Assembly: GCF_018271995.1 (NCBI RefSeq)
Contig: NZ_JAGUCO010000016.1
Span: forward strand, 61,946 to 125,945
From: Carboxylicivirga linearis
GTDB taxonomy: Bacteria; Bacteroidota; Bacteroidia; Bacteroidales; Marinilabiliaceae
Direction of reading: 5' to 3'
Length of the DNA: 64,000 nt
Of this stretch, positions 46,394 through 56,202 are shown piece by piece; the first letter of the stretch is position 1; each line of letters opens with the position of its first letter. Both the position numbers and the translations under genes were made by a program. The notes under the pieces were generated by a model, which was given only the letters and a program-made list of their open reading frames with translations, made no database searches and was not told the DNA's origin.

Positions 46394-49315
46394 TCAGTTA
46401 AAAGTGATAATTACTTTCGTGCCTCCCAAGTCAGGATCTTCGTATCGAATTCTGATATTATATCCCAATTCATTTAATATATCAATCCGTTTTTGAATCA
46501 ATTCAATGCCACGCGACTCGTATACTTTTATTGAATCTTTCTTTAGTTCTTCTGATTTCTTTCTACCGATACCATTATCTGTAATAGTACAAATAAGAGC
46601 TTCATGATCTGATGTAATTTGAATAACCAGTTTGCCATCCTTATTAGCCGGATAAAGACCATGTTTGATGGCATTTTCAACAAACGGTTGAATAATCATT
46701 GGCGGAATTGTCTTATTCAACAAATCCGGATCAGAAACTTCCAGCTCATAATCAAATGCTTTGGCACGGTATTTTATTTGTTCAAACTCGATATACATTT
46801 TTAGTAAATCCACCTCATCTTTGATGGAAATTTCATTTTTTTCCTGAGATTGATCCATAACCTGAGATGACTTAATGGTTGCCTCCATATAGGCTCTTAT
46901 TAAACGAGAGAATTTAATAATGTATTGATTCGCAAGTTCAGGTTTATGCTGTGTAACCAAGTTTTGAACCGAAGCCAGAAGATTAAAAATGAAATGTGGA
47001 TTCAGATTAGCCTGTAACGAAGCAATCTCGAGATAGCGTTTCTTTCGCTCCTGCTCAATGGCTTTTACTTTAAACAAATATCTCGATCGTGAAATATAGG
47101 CAATGATCAACCCTAAAAGAAGCAAAACAAAAAAGGCATATTTATAAAAATGAGGCTCTTTATAAAAAGGTAGTTGAACAACAATATTAATTGATGATGT
47201 TTTAAAGTCTTCTATCCCGCTGACAAATGCAGGCTTTACCATCACCTCAAAAGTATATTTGCCCGATGACAGATTATGATACACGGCATAGTTCTGACGA
47301 CTCCATTCGCTCCAATCCTTATTAACTCCTTTTAATCGATATCTATATTCAGGCATGGTTGGCAAACCAAACCCGACGGTTTCGAAATCCAGCTCCAAAT
47401 CATTTTCATGATTACTAAGTAATAAAGGTTGTCCCAATTTGCGCATTGCATATGTAATGGGCGTATTATTATAGTGAGTGATCTCAACATTGAAGAACTC
47501 TGAGTAGAAACGTACCTGTTCCGGATTGATAGCAGTTGTATTGGTTGTTGAAGGAAACAGTACTTTATCATCCCATTTAATAAAACCGTTCTGAGCAATC
47601 TCCTGAGCCAATAATCCATTTCGGAAATTATATGTCTTAATTATTAATTTTTCATTATTTAAGTATTCATCTAATTTAAAAACCATTAATTCACGGGTTG
47701 TTCCTAACAGTAATTTATCTTCAGAATAAGCCATTATAGCTGTTATGTAACCCGAATGCAAAAGCGGAACTTTTTTAAACTTTTTTTCTCCTGAATCAAA
47801 AATCCATAAGCCCTCTCTTCCTCCCATCCAGATATTATCTTTATGGTCTTTTGCCATAGAAATAATACCAGCAGTTGGTCCATCAGCAAACAATTCTTCA
47901 GAATTAAAAAATGTGTTTTTTTTACGATCGTAAACAGCCAATGATCGCCCTGTACCAATCCAAATTAACGTATCTCCCGAAAACTCAATAGCTGATGGAT
48001 GTGACTTAATTTTACTTTTTGTTTCATCCTTTATGTATTCAATCTGTCCATTCACATCAAGAAATCCCAAACCATTTTCCTGACCGAAAATGATTCGATC
48101 TGAAAAAGCATCATAACATGTAACAAGCACAATGCCTGTATTTAACTTGATGGTTTGTTTTTGATTATATTTCACCAAACCATAATGAGTTGGAAAATAC
48201 AAATTGCCATTCTTATCTTTTGATGCTCCATAATAATAATCCGTTTCTTTGTGGTTATAAAAACCTGTAGCTGTAATTTCCTTTTTGGCTTTTCTTTCCA
48301 TATCTAAAAGATACAAGCCTTGTTTAAAGGCAGCACCATATAAATTGCCTTCATCAGACTGAATCAACGTCCAGAAGTCTTTCATAAAAGATTCAGGATA
48401 CACCTCAAACGGATCCTCCCAAATTTGGTATAAACCATTATCTGATCCGGCCCATAACTGATTATCCTTGTCGATAATAACAGGATAAGGTGCTTTTATA
48501 AAATCTAACTGTAACTTATTTGCTCTATTTGTAGCACTATCCAGAAGAAAATAATCGTACATATAATTCAGCAAATATGATTGTACTGGCAGGCTATTTA
48601 CTTTCACATTCTTAATTTCATTATTGGCATAACGAAATGTAAACAGTAATTCTCCATTAGGTAAAGAAAGACACTTTACTTCGTTTTCGTTATTCAATAA
48701 AATGACCGGAATATTGTGTGATAATCGTCCAACGTTTACTTTCCATCCTTTCGGAGCAGTATATATTTTTAATAACTTGTTTGCTTTAATACGAAAGACC
48801 TCATTCGAAACAAAATCGGTGCAATACAACAATTTAAGCTTCGGATCATATACCACTGATTCAACACCTCCAACCGAAAAATCAACTCCTACTTGGTATT
48901 GCTCAACTAAGGTATCATTACAATAATGCTCAATCCAATCTTTGGAATATATAAAATAACAACTATCCGCAACCATTAATTGAAAAGGCTCATTAATACT
49001 ATTCATCAATCTGAATTGAGCACCATCAAACTTATAAACTCCCGAACTTGCTTTGACAAAAACATTACCCAATGCATCACTATCAATTGAATAGATATAC
49101 TCATTACCCAAATATTGATGAAAATGCTCACCATTAAACTGAGCAAGTCCGGCTTTAGTTCCTACCCATACATATCCATAATTATCCTGATAAACAGCAG
49201 TTACCTGAATTTGAGGCAACCCATTATGAGTGTTATAAATTCTGTAAGGCAGATCCTTGCCAAATAATGACACAAGACTGAAGAGATATAAAATAAGAAT
49301 TATAATTCCTTTCAT
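46394..49315 (-). CDS. Periplasmic-propeller LytS-type histidine kinase
   Basis: A 973-residue sensor: signal peptide (about 1-18), two-component-regulator propeller repeats (about 20-620) with units such as NTHNGLPQIQVTAVYQDNYG and DHKDNIWMGGREGLWIFD, a Y_Y_Y-type domain (about 640-715), one transmembrane helix (YAFFVLLLLGLIIAYI), a His_kinase domain with LQANLNPHFIFNLLASVQ, and an ATPase domain with PPMIIQPFVENAIKHG and DNGIGRKKS. Unlike hybrid HTCS proteins it has no receiver or AraC domain; the LytTR regulator is a separate gene downstream. The signal sensed is unknown. Confidence 0.93.
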   Translation of the reverse strand: MKGIIILILYLFSLVSLFGKDLPYRIYNTHNGLPQIQVTAVYQDNYGYVWVGTKAGLAQFNGEHFHQYLGNEYIYSIDSDALGNVFVKASSGVYKFDGAQFRLMNSINEPFQLMVADSCYFIYSKDWIEHYCNDTLVEQYQVGVDFSVGGVESVVYDPKLKLLYCTDFVSNEVFRIKANKLLKIYTAPKGWKVNVGRLSHNIPVILLNNENEVKCLSLPNGELLFTFRYANNEIKNVKVNSLPVQSYLLNYMYDYFLLDSATNRANKLQLDFIKAPYPVIIDKDNQLWAGSDNGLYQIWEDPFEVYPESFMKDFWTLIQSDEGNLYGAAFKQGLYLLDMERKAKKEITATGFYNHKETDYYYGASKDKNGNLYFPTHYGLVKYNQKQTIKLNTGIVLVTCYDAFSDRIIFGQENGLGFLDVNGQIEYIKDETKSKIKSHPSAIEFSGDTLIWIGTGRSLAVYDRKKNTFFNSEELFADGPTAGIISMAKDHKDNIWMGGREGLWIFDSGEKKFKKVPLLHSGYITAIMAYSEDKLLLGTTRELMVFKLDEYLNNEKLIIKTYNFRNGLLAQEIAQNGFIKWDDKVLFPSTTNTTAINPEQVRFYSEFFNVEITHYNNTPITYAMRKLGQPLLLSNHENDLELDFETVGFGLPTMPEYRYRLKGVNKDWSEWSRQNYAVYHNLSSGKYTFEVMVKPAFVSGIEDFKTSSINIVVQLPFYKEPHFYKYAFFVLLLLGLIIAYISRSRYLFKVKAIEQERKKRYLEIASLQANLNPHFIFNLLASVQNLVTQHKPELANQYIIKFSRLIRAYMEATIKSSQVMDQSQEKNEISIKDEVDLLKMYIEFEQIKYRAKAFDYELEVSDPDLLNKTIPPMIIQPFVENAIKHGLYPANKDGKLVIQITSDHEALICTITDNGIGRKKSEELKKDSIKVYESRGIELIQKRIDILNELGYNIRIRYEDPDLGGTKVIITFN

Positions 49316-49535
49316 TAAGATTGAGTGTAAGCTTAATGATACAATATAAGGATATTATCTGCTTCGGCATGAAGATTAATAACAGATGGTCGTATGTAAT
49401 AATAACCGGACAAACATTAATAACATGTACTTTGGAAACAACACCCACTTATTACGCCAAATGCCCACTTATTATTAATCATCTGAAATAATAAAGCAAA
49501 CAACCTAGTTTTATTGACAATCTAAACTCAGAGTC

Positions 49536-50552
49536 ATGAAACAAATTTTACTTACCCTTATGGTTGTTGTAGCTACAACCTATGTATCGGCACAACAAAT
49601 TGTTATTCTACAAAGTAACGGAACAACAACTGCTTTTGATAGCGAACAGCCTTTTATTGATGCATATGAAAGTGCGCTTGATGGTGACACCATTTACTTA
49701 CCCGGTGCGGTTCTAACTCCACCAAGCACCATCGATAAACAATTAACCATTTACGGTGTAGGTCATTATCCAGAAGCTACTATTGCTACCAATAAAACTG
49801 TTATTAACGGTCATGTTTATATTAATGAAAACTCGGATAACATTAGAATAGAAGGTGTTGAGATTACCGGCACTCTCCTCTTTAATAATAATCAGAAGAT
49901 CGATAGCGCAACTATTACGCGCTGCAAGTTAAATCAGGTATATCTTCAAGGTGATGGAACTACCCCCTGTGTAAATACCACTATTAAAAATTGTGTTATT
50001 ACCTCCAATATTACCCTTAGCAATGCCTATAATTGCACATTTACTAATAATATTATTGCAACTACAGTAGTAGGAGGTATAAAAATTGCCCTACTAAACA
50101 ATATCTTCCTATACTCCTCAACTTCTACAAGTTCCGGCACAATACGTTCAGTTAACAACTCAACTATAGCAAATAATATATTCCGACGAGTAAATAATCT
50201 GATTCAATCAGATTGTGAAACTTCAACATTCTCAAACAATGTTTTTAAGACAACAGCACTACCCGGAGTAAATACCTTTATAAATAACTACGAAAATGTT
50301 GATTTCGCTTCGCTATTTGTGAATCAGGGTGATGAATCAACCTTTACTTACGAACAAGATTATAATTTAACCAATACGGAGACTTACCTTGGTAATGACG
50401 GAACACAAGTTGGTATTTATGGTGGTTTATTCCCTTATAAGGAGGAAGCAATACCATCTAATCCACATATCAGTTCACAATCCATTGCTACCTCAACCGA
50501 TGAAAATGGCATGTTAAATATCAGCATCACAGTAAGTGCTCAACAGGAATAG
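49536..50552 (+). CDS. Secreted parallel beta-helix protein
   Basis: A 338-residue exported protein. Signal peptide MKQILLTLMVVVATTYVSAQ; after it a DGDTIYLPGAVLTPPSTIDKQ stretch typical of beta-helix starts, then repeated short strands rich in Asn and Thr (TTIKNCVITSN, NCTFTNNIIAT, STIANNIFRRV). No polysaccharide-lyase active site recognised. It has no sorting tail itself but stands two bases before a T9SS-tailed protein gene, so the two probably act together. Divergent from the propeller kinase. Confidence 0.8.
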   Translation: MKQILLTLMVVVATTYVSAQQIVILQSNGTTTAFDSEQPFIDAYESALDGDTIYLPGAVLTPPSTIDKQLTIYGVGHYPEATIATNKTVINGHVYINENSDNIRIEGVEITGTLLFNNNQKIDSATITRCKLNQVYLQGDGTTPCVNTTIKNCVITSNITLSNAYNCTFTNNIIATTVVGGIKIALLNNIFLYSSTSTSSGTIRSVNNSTIANNIFRRVNNLIQSDCETSTFSNNVFKTTALPGVNTFINNYENVDFASLFVNQGDESTFTYEQDYNLTNTETYLGNDGTQVGIYGGLFPYKEEAIPSNPHISSQSIATSTDENGMLNISITVSAQQE

Positions 50553-50554
50553 AT

Positions 50555-52384
50555 ATGAAAAAATTGATATCAGTCCTGCTGATTGTTATATCTTTTTCAA
50601 TATGCCGGGCTCAAAACAAAATAAAAGCATGGGAATATTGGTTTGATGATGGTAGTTCATCTCTGGTGCAGACTTTGATAACACCAGTTGAAGAATTTAC
50701 TTTATCAACCAATATTAATACAAACTTTTTGGAGGATGGACTGCATTGTATTCAATTTAGATTTATTGATGAAAACGATTTATGCAGCTCAATAGCAAGT
50801 CAACTGTTCTATAAGTATAGTGCGGTTAGCGAAGAAGTAAGTCTGACAGAAGTTGAATACTGGATAGATAATGATAGATCAAACACAAAATCAGAAGCTA
50901 TTAATGGACAAACCATAATTTGGGAACCTGAAATAAATTTAGCAGGGCTACAGAATGGTTTGCATACCATTAATATTAGAGCAAAAGATAGTAACAACAA
51001 GTGGAGTGCTATTACCAGTAAATTTTTCATAGTTAAACCCAACACAGCAACTGCTAACTTAATTTCGTGGCAATATTGGTTCGATAATAATATCGAAACA
51101 GCAACTACAACTGATTTCACATCGACCAATTCCTATGATTTAAGTACATCTATCGATATCAGCAATCTTGCTACGGGCATGCATATCTTAAATATTCGTT
51201 TTAAAGATGACCAAAACAAGTGGAGTTCTCCTGTTAGTAAATTCTTCTACTTAAAAGAGAGTAATCCTGACCTGCCAAATTCCATGGTTGCAATCCAATA
51301 TTGGCTGGATGATAATCTTGAAAACACATACACAGAAATACTTGAATCCAACCAATCGCTAACCATTACCGACGCAATTGATTTTACCACTTTGGTAGCA
51401 GGCACACACACCATACACTTCAGATTTTTAGACAAATCGGATGTTTGGAGTAGTGCCATCAGTAATACTTTTATCAAAGAATCTTTGTCCATTGAGGATG
51501 GCTTAATTGCTCATTACCCGTTGGATGCAAATGGAGAAGATCAGAGTGTATATCAACACCATGGCACATTGAATGAGACGACATCCACAACAGACCGGTT
51601 TGGAAATGCTAATGCAGCTATCTATTTTGATGGAGATAATGATTACATACGAATTTCTGATGCTGATCATCTTGACATTAATAACAATGAGTCATTTTCA
51701 GTTTCACTTTGGTTAAAACAAGAAGGAGCCAATACCGATAAGTATTTTCTTTCGAAATACAACCCATCACTGGGATCTAATGGTGCTTATGGTTTTGGCA
51801 CAGGTTATACCGGAGATGCGTATAGCTGGTTGTATTTTAATGATGACGGAGGTACCGAAAACAGAGGTGCAATTGAGCTTAACGATGGTAACTGGCATCA
51901 TTATGTTGCGGTTTACAAACCTGGAGAAAGCATCTCTATATTTATCGATAATCAGTTAGATATTCAGCAAACAGTTAGTTATACAGGTAATACAACCAAC
52001 TCAACAGACTTATTTATTGGTTGTGGTGCAAATATTGCACAATATTTTACAGGCAGTTTGGATGATATAAGAATATATAAACGAGCATTGTCAACTGAAG
52101 AAATTAATGGTTTATACGATTATATTCCAACTTCAGCAGCGAATAACTATTTAATTAATATTAAGGTATATCCAAATCCGGCAAGTGATCAATTACATAT
52201 TGATCTGGGAGAAAACAAAGGTGCTTCCATATGTATTTATAGCTCAACTGGCACCTGCGTTTATAATACTGTAGCTATTGATAATAAGGTTAGATTACCA
52301 GTATCTCACCTAACTAAAGGTCTTTATTTAATTGAGATAAAATCAAGTAAAGGAAGATCTGTTTCTAAGGTAATTATTGAATAA
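50555..52384 (+). CDS. LamG-domain protein with four repeats and T9SS sorting tail
   Basis: A 609-residue secreted protein. Signal peptide to about residue 19; four related repeats of about 70 residues each beginning YWFDD/YWIDN/YWFDN/YWLDD and ending in a W-S-S...F-[FI] pattern (about 25-305); a LamG/concanavalin-type domain (about 310-470, GLIAHYPLDANGEDQSVYQHHG, DGNWHHYVAVYKPG); and a C-terminal type IX secretion tail (VYPNPASDQLHIDL...KGLYLIEIKSSKG). Likely displayed on or released from the surface and involved in carbohydrate binding (inference). Confidence 0.88.
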   Translation: MKKLISVLLIVISFSICRAQNKIKAWEYWFDDGSSSLVQTLITPVEEFTLSTNINTNFLEDGLHCIQFRFIDENDLCSSIASQLFYKYSAVSEEVSLTEVEYWIDNDRSNTKSEAINGQTIIWEPEINLAGLQNGLHTINIRAKDSNNKWSAITSKFFIVKPNTATANLISWQYWFDNNIETATTTDFTSTNSYDLSTSIDISNLATGMHILNIRFKDDQNKWSSPVSKFFYLKESNPDLPNSMVAIQYWLDDNLENTYTEILESNQSLTITDAIDFTTLVAGTHTIHFRFLDKSDVWSSAISNTFIKESLSIEDGLIAHYPLDANGEDQSVYQHHGTLNETTSTTDRFGNANAAIYFDGDNDYIRISDADHLDINNNESFSVSLWLKQEGANTDKYFLSKYNPSLGSNGAYGFGTGYTGDAYSWLYFNDDGGTENRGAIELNDGNWHHYVAVYKPGESISIFIDNQLDIQQTVSYTGNTTNSTDLFIGCGANIAQYFTGSLDDIRIYKRALSTEEINGLYDYIPTSAANNYLINIKVYPNPASDQLHIDLGENKGASICIYSSTGTCVYNTVAIDNKVRLPVSHLTKGLYLIEIKSSKGRSVSKVIIE

Positions 52385-52461
52385 AATATGACATAGGAGA
52401 ACTATGTATTATAGATGATAATAAATTAATTCCTGGTTTAATACTAAAAAGGGGTGAAGTT

Positions 52462-52497
52462 AATGGAAGAGGCTATCGGGATCTCTTCCATTTTTTT
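52462..52497 (+). terminator. Intrinsic terminator after LamG protein gene
   Basis: AATGGAAGAG/CTCTTCCATT stem (10 bp) with an 11-base loop and seven T, reaching the 3' end of the convergent GHL10 gene. Confidence 0.85.
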
Positions 52498-53992
52498 ATT
52501 CAAACATTACAGCATTTGACTCATTGTTTGTAAGGCTAACTGCTGTAATAAAATACTTGTATTTAAATGGAGAATTTTTCTTTTCAACTTGAAATCTCAA
52601 TTCGGTTCCACCTGTAATTGCTACAATCGATCGGACCTCATCAAGTTTAGGTTCATTATTTTTTTTACACTTGTAAATGACATAACCCACATTGTTTTCA
52701 CCGGCTTCCCATGTAAGAACTACCTCTTTTTCGTTGCTATCCCACTGCGCATTTAGCGGACTTTCGGGAATTATCTGTTCTACTCTTTTATTTTTGGGAG
52801 GTAATGCTTCGTACTTATATCGTTTTTTTTGAATACGTTCCTTAAACCCAAGCGGATTAGTACGTAAATATTTTGCACTAAAAAACATGCTTCCATCTAC
52901 ATTTTCCGACTTCCTGATAAGTTTAATCTGCTTATCAATCTCTTTTGATTTTTGCCATGCTTTTTCATTTGATTGCGCATTAAGTCGGTACAAACCATGC
53001 CCAATATACATTGGACAATCAAACGCATTTTTATTCCACCAATCAACCAACACAGCATAATCAGCTACCTTTTTACCTATCGGCCAATAAATTTGAGGCG
53101 TAACATAATCTATCCATCCTTCTGCCTGCCATTTTAACACATCGGCATATAAGTCATCATAATTGGTCTGACCAGCTTTTGTAGCTGAACCTCTGGGATC
53201 TTTATCATTATTGCGCCAAACACCAAAAGGTGAAATCCCAAATTCAACCTGCGGAGCCACCCTCTTAATTGTATCATGCAGTTGCTTAATGATTAAATCT
53301 ACGTTATCTCTGCGCCAATCTTCCTTTTTATCGGTTGTAAATCCACGCGGATATAGATCAAATGCATCTTGATCCGGAAAATCCTGACCACTTATACGAT
53401 ATGGATAAAAATAATCATCGAAATGAATAGCATCAACCTCATATCTTCGGATTATATCTGCAACCACCCGGCTAACATGGTTACGTGTCTCGGGCAATCC
53501 CGGGTTGAAATATGCTTTACTGCCGTACTTTACAAACCATTCAGGATGTTTCTTAATTGGATGTGAGTCAAAAATTGAGCTTCTTGCTGTGTCAAAAACA
53601 GCCCTGTACGGATTCATCCAAACATGTATGTCCAATCCTCGTTTTCTGCATTCCTTAATTGTAAATTCAAGAGGGTCGTAAACCGGGTCTGGCGCTTTGC
53701 CTTGTTCACCCATCAGCCATTGCGACCAAGGTTCCAATTCTGACTTATAAAAAGCATCGGTTGCTGGTCGAATTTGAAAAACAATGGTATTGAAATGATA
53801 TTCTTTGGCCAGATCGAGAAGCTCAATCATTTCTTCTTTCTGCATATTGGTGGACAAACCGGCCCTCGATGGCCAATCAATATTCGCAACGGTTGCAATC
53901 CAAACAGCACGCATTTCACGCTTAGGATATTTTCCTGCATGAAGTATTGTTACTATTAATAAAAATGGAAGAAAAACAGCAAATCTTTTCAT
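52496..53992 (-). CDS. GHL10-type glycoside hydrolase with C-terminal FN3 domain
   Basis: A 498-residue exported protein of the GHL10/DUF187 family. Signal peptide about 1-18 in MKRFAVFLPFLLIVTILHAG; catalytic barrel with EMRAVWIATVANIDWPSRAG, VFQIRPATDAFYKS, DIHVWMNPYRA, VDAIHFDDYFYPY and WIDYVTPQIYWPIG; fibronectin III-like tail from about residue 405. The open frame to 54046 adds 18 residues with no signal peptide logic, so 53992 is chosen. Relatives act on peptidoglycan or other glycans; substrate not known. Confidence 0.9.
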   Translation of the reverse strand: MKRFAVFLPFLLIVTILHAGKYPKREMRAVWIATVANIDWPSRAGLSTNMQKEEMIELLDLAKEYHFNTIVFQIRPATDAFYKSELEPWSQWLMGEQGKAPDPVYDPLEFTIKECRKRGLDIHVWMNPYRAVFDTARSSIFDSHPIKKHPEWFVKYGSKAYFNPGLPETRNHVSRVVADIIRRYEVDAIHFDDYFYPYRISGQDFPDQDAFDLYPRGFTTDKKEDWRRDNVDLIIKQLHDTIKRVAPQVEFGISPFGVWRNNDKDPRGSATKAGQTNYDDLYADVLKWQAEGWIDYVTPQIYWPIGKKVADYAVLVDWWNKNAFDCPMYIGHGLYRLNAQSNEKAWQKSKEIDKQIKLIRKSENVDGSMFFSAKYLRTNPLGFKERIQKKRYKYEALPPKNKRVEQIIPESPLNAQWDSNEKEVVLTWEAGENNVGYVIYKCKKNNEPKLDEVRSIVAITGGTELRFQVEKKNSPFKYKYFITAVSLTNNESNAVMFE

Positions 53993-54050
53993 CTGACCTG
54001 AATTGACAATTGATTTAAATAAAGAGCTGAAGATAAAGAAAGCCATGATA

Positions 54051-54080
54051 TAAAAAAAGGGAAAGCTTCCGCCTCCCCTT
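54051..54080 (-). terminator. Intrinsic terminator after trxB
   Basis: On the minus strand AAGGGGA pairs with TTCCCTT (one G-T) and is followed by seven T, 24 bases after the trxB stop. Confidence 0.65.
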
Positions 54081-54103
54081 CTAACCTATCATCTTATAAT
54101 ATC

Positions 54104-55105
54104 TTATTCTTGTTCTGCCAGAAATCGTTCTGCGTCAATAGCAGCCATACAACCTGATCCGGCAGCTGTTACAGCCTGACGGTATTGGTCATCCTGTACA
54201 TCACCACAGGCAAAAACCCCAGGAACATTGGTTTTTGAAGTACCTGGTATTGTTTTGATATAACCAACTTCATTTGTATCAATATAATCAGCAAAAATGT
54301 CTGAGTTCGGTTTATGTCCAATTCCAAGAAAGAATCCATCAATAGCAATCTTTACTTCCTCTTCTTCAGGTGTTCCTAAATTCTTAGCCAACGTTGCTCC
54401 TTCTACAACACCATTACCAAATAAACCTTTGGTTTGATGCTTCCACAAAATTTCAATATTCTCGGCTTTCATTACCCTCTCCTGCATAACTTTTGATGCA
54501 CGCAATTCATCACGACGAACAATCAGGTAAACTTTTTTGGTTAACCCGGCAAGATATAGTGCTTCTTCACAAGCAGTATCACCACCACCTACAACAGCTA
54601 CATCTTTTCCTCTGTAGAAGAAACCATCACATGTAGCACATGCTGAAACACCCGAACCTGCATACTTGGTTTCGTCTGGCAATCCTAAATATTTAGCAGT
54701 AGCCCCTGTTGCAATTATCAGGGCTTCTGCCTCAATAACCTTACTATCATCTACAGTTACTTTAAACGGGCGAGCAGATAAATCAGCTTTAGTGGCCATT
54801 CCAAAACGAATGTCGGTACCAAAACGCTCTGCCTGTTTCTTTAAATCCTCCATCATCTCCGGACCAGTAATACCTGATGGATAACCCGGAAAGTTTTCAA
54901 CTTCAGTTGTAGTTGTTAACTGACCTCCTGGCTGTAATCCTTCATACATAACCGGACTTAGATTGGCACGCGCTGCATAAATAGCAGCTGTATAGCCTGC
55001 GGGACCTGAACCAACTATTAAAACTTTAACTTTCTCAACTTCTGTCATTTCGTTACTATCTTTTTTAGGAGCGTTCAAATCCTCCATTTTTCCAAACAAT
55101 GCCAT
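54104..55105 (-). CDS. trxB: Thioredoxin reductase
   Basis: FAD- and NADPH-dependent reduction of thioredoxin. Seen: FAD loop VLIVGSGPAGYTAAIYAARAN, QPGGQLTTTTEVENFPGYP, the redox-active CATC, NADPH loop VAVVGGGDTACEEALYL and the C-terminal FACGDVQDDQYRQAVTAAGSG. About 20 extra residues precede the family core; the Mets at 55087 and 55048 are alternative starts. Single gene with its own terminator. It would serve trxA at 32 kb. Confidence 0.96.
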   Translation of the reverse strand: MALFGKMEDLNAPKKDSNEMTEVEKVKVLIVGSGPAGYTAAIYAARANLSPVMYEGLQPGGQLTTTTEVENFPGYPSGITGPEMMEDLKKQAERFGTDIRFGMATKADLSARPFKVTVDDSKVIEAEALIIATGATAKYLGLPDETKYAGSGVSACATCDGFFYRGKDVAVVGGGDTACEEALYLAGLTKKVYLIVRRDELRASKVMQERVMKAENIEILWKHQTKGLFGNGVVEGATLAKNLGTPEEEEVKIAIDGFFLGIGHKPNSDIFADYIDTNEVGYIKTIPGTSKTNVPGVFACGDVQDDQYRQAVTAAGSGCMAAIDAERFLAEQE

Positions 55106-55254
55106 ATCTATATATTTATATTTTTATATAATTTATTAATCACTAAACCAATTACTGGATTTCAAAATTTGTGCCGTTCTGTAAACATCTATTTCTCATA
55201 CAAAAACACTGACAAGCCAACCGATTATCTGACAAAATATCAGATCACATCCAA

Positions 55255-56199
55255 TTATCTATATAAAACAATAGAATCCACATCAAATACCATACCTGAA
55301 ACTAAACCTAAACCACCTTCAATATTGTTATGAATTCGTACCGGATCAAAAATGGGTAATCCATTATAAAAACCATCATAACCTGCCGACAAAATGGTGC
55401 TTCTAAAATAGTCGTAATAGTCTTTAGTATGATGATACAGATAAATTGAAATCTTTATTTTTTCTTCATAATAATCAAAGAACAGATAATCCATTGGAAT
55501 GTTGACATTAATGGTATAAGAATTTCCATTCAATAATTCATCGGAAAATAAGCCTTGAAAATCCAACCCTTGTAACAAACTTCCACTTTGATCTTTTTGA
55601 ATAAAAACAGGATCTTCCTTTTCGAAGTCAACTATAGATCTAGTATAATAAGCATCTTCTCCAATGGTGCCAAATCCCTCACGAATAATGTGAAGCTGAT
55701 AGAAATTTTCTTGACTTGCCGGATCTTCAAAAGTAATTTTCGTTTTTAAAAACTGCTCCAGTCCTCCTTCGCTATAATTATAGTTTACTGTACTGGTATC
55801 TTTTCGTAAAATAGGAATGGATAGTGGAATATAAGATTCTACCCTAATTGTATCACCCTCTCTCTCAAAAGCCTCAACAACCACATCATCTCCTTTTTCA
55901 AATGAAAACTCTTTCCAACTGCTCCAAACTGTATCGGCAGGTAAAATATATGTACCTTGGTTTTCTCCATTAATAGTAATACGAAAGCGAGCATTTTCAA
56001 CTTGCTTGTAACTAGGAACAGAAAGGATACTTTGACTTTTGCTAAAATGTAAGCTTAAAGCACTATCGGGATAAATAAAAGAATACATTACCAATTGATC
56101 GGGTTGATCATTCAGCTCAATAACAATATCCTTTTCGCAAGAAATCAAAAGAATAATAAATGAATATATCAAACTATGTTTTATCCAATTGTGCTTCAT
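55255..56199 (-). CDS. DUF4249 lipoprotein
   Basis: A 314-residue lipoprotein (lipobox ILLISC, Cys near residue 21) with the N-terminal IELNDQPDQLVMYSFIYPDSALSLHFSKS and later YYDYFRSTIL typical of DUF4249. The family is almost always encoded after a TonB receptor, as here (3-base gap), and is thought to help bind the cargo at the surface. Function not known in detail. Last gene of the sigma/FecR locus. Confidence 0.88.
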   Translation of the reverse strand: MKHNWIKHSLIYSFIILLISCEKDIVIELNDQPDQLVMYSFIYPDSALSLHFSKSQSILSVPSYKQVENARFRITINGENQGTYILPADTVWSSWKEFSFEKGDDVVVEAFEREGDTIRVESYIPLSIPILRKDTSTVNYNYSEGGLEQFLKTKITFEDPASQENFYQLHIIREGFGTIGEDAYYTRSIVDFEKEDPVFIQKDQSGSLLQGLDFQGLFSDELLNGNSYTINVNIPMDYLFFDYYEEKIKISIYLYHHTKDYYDYFRSTILSAGYDGFYNGLPIFDPVRIHNNIEGGLGLVSGMVFDVDSIVLYR

Positions 56200-56202
56200 A
56201 TC

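Noticed and set aside
55227..55245. ATCTGA/TCAGAT hairpin downstream of the DUF4249 gene
   Set aside because: Six base pairs and no T run on the minus strand, too weak to call a terminator.
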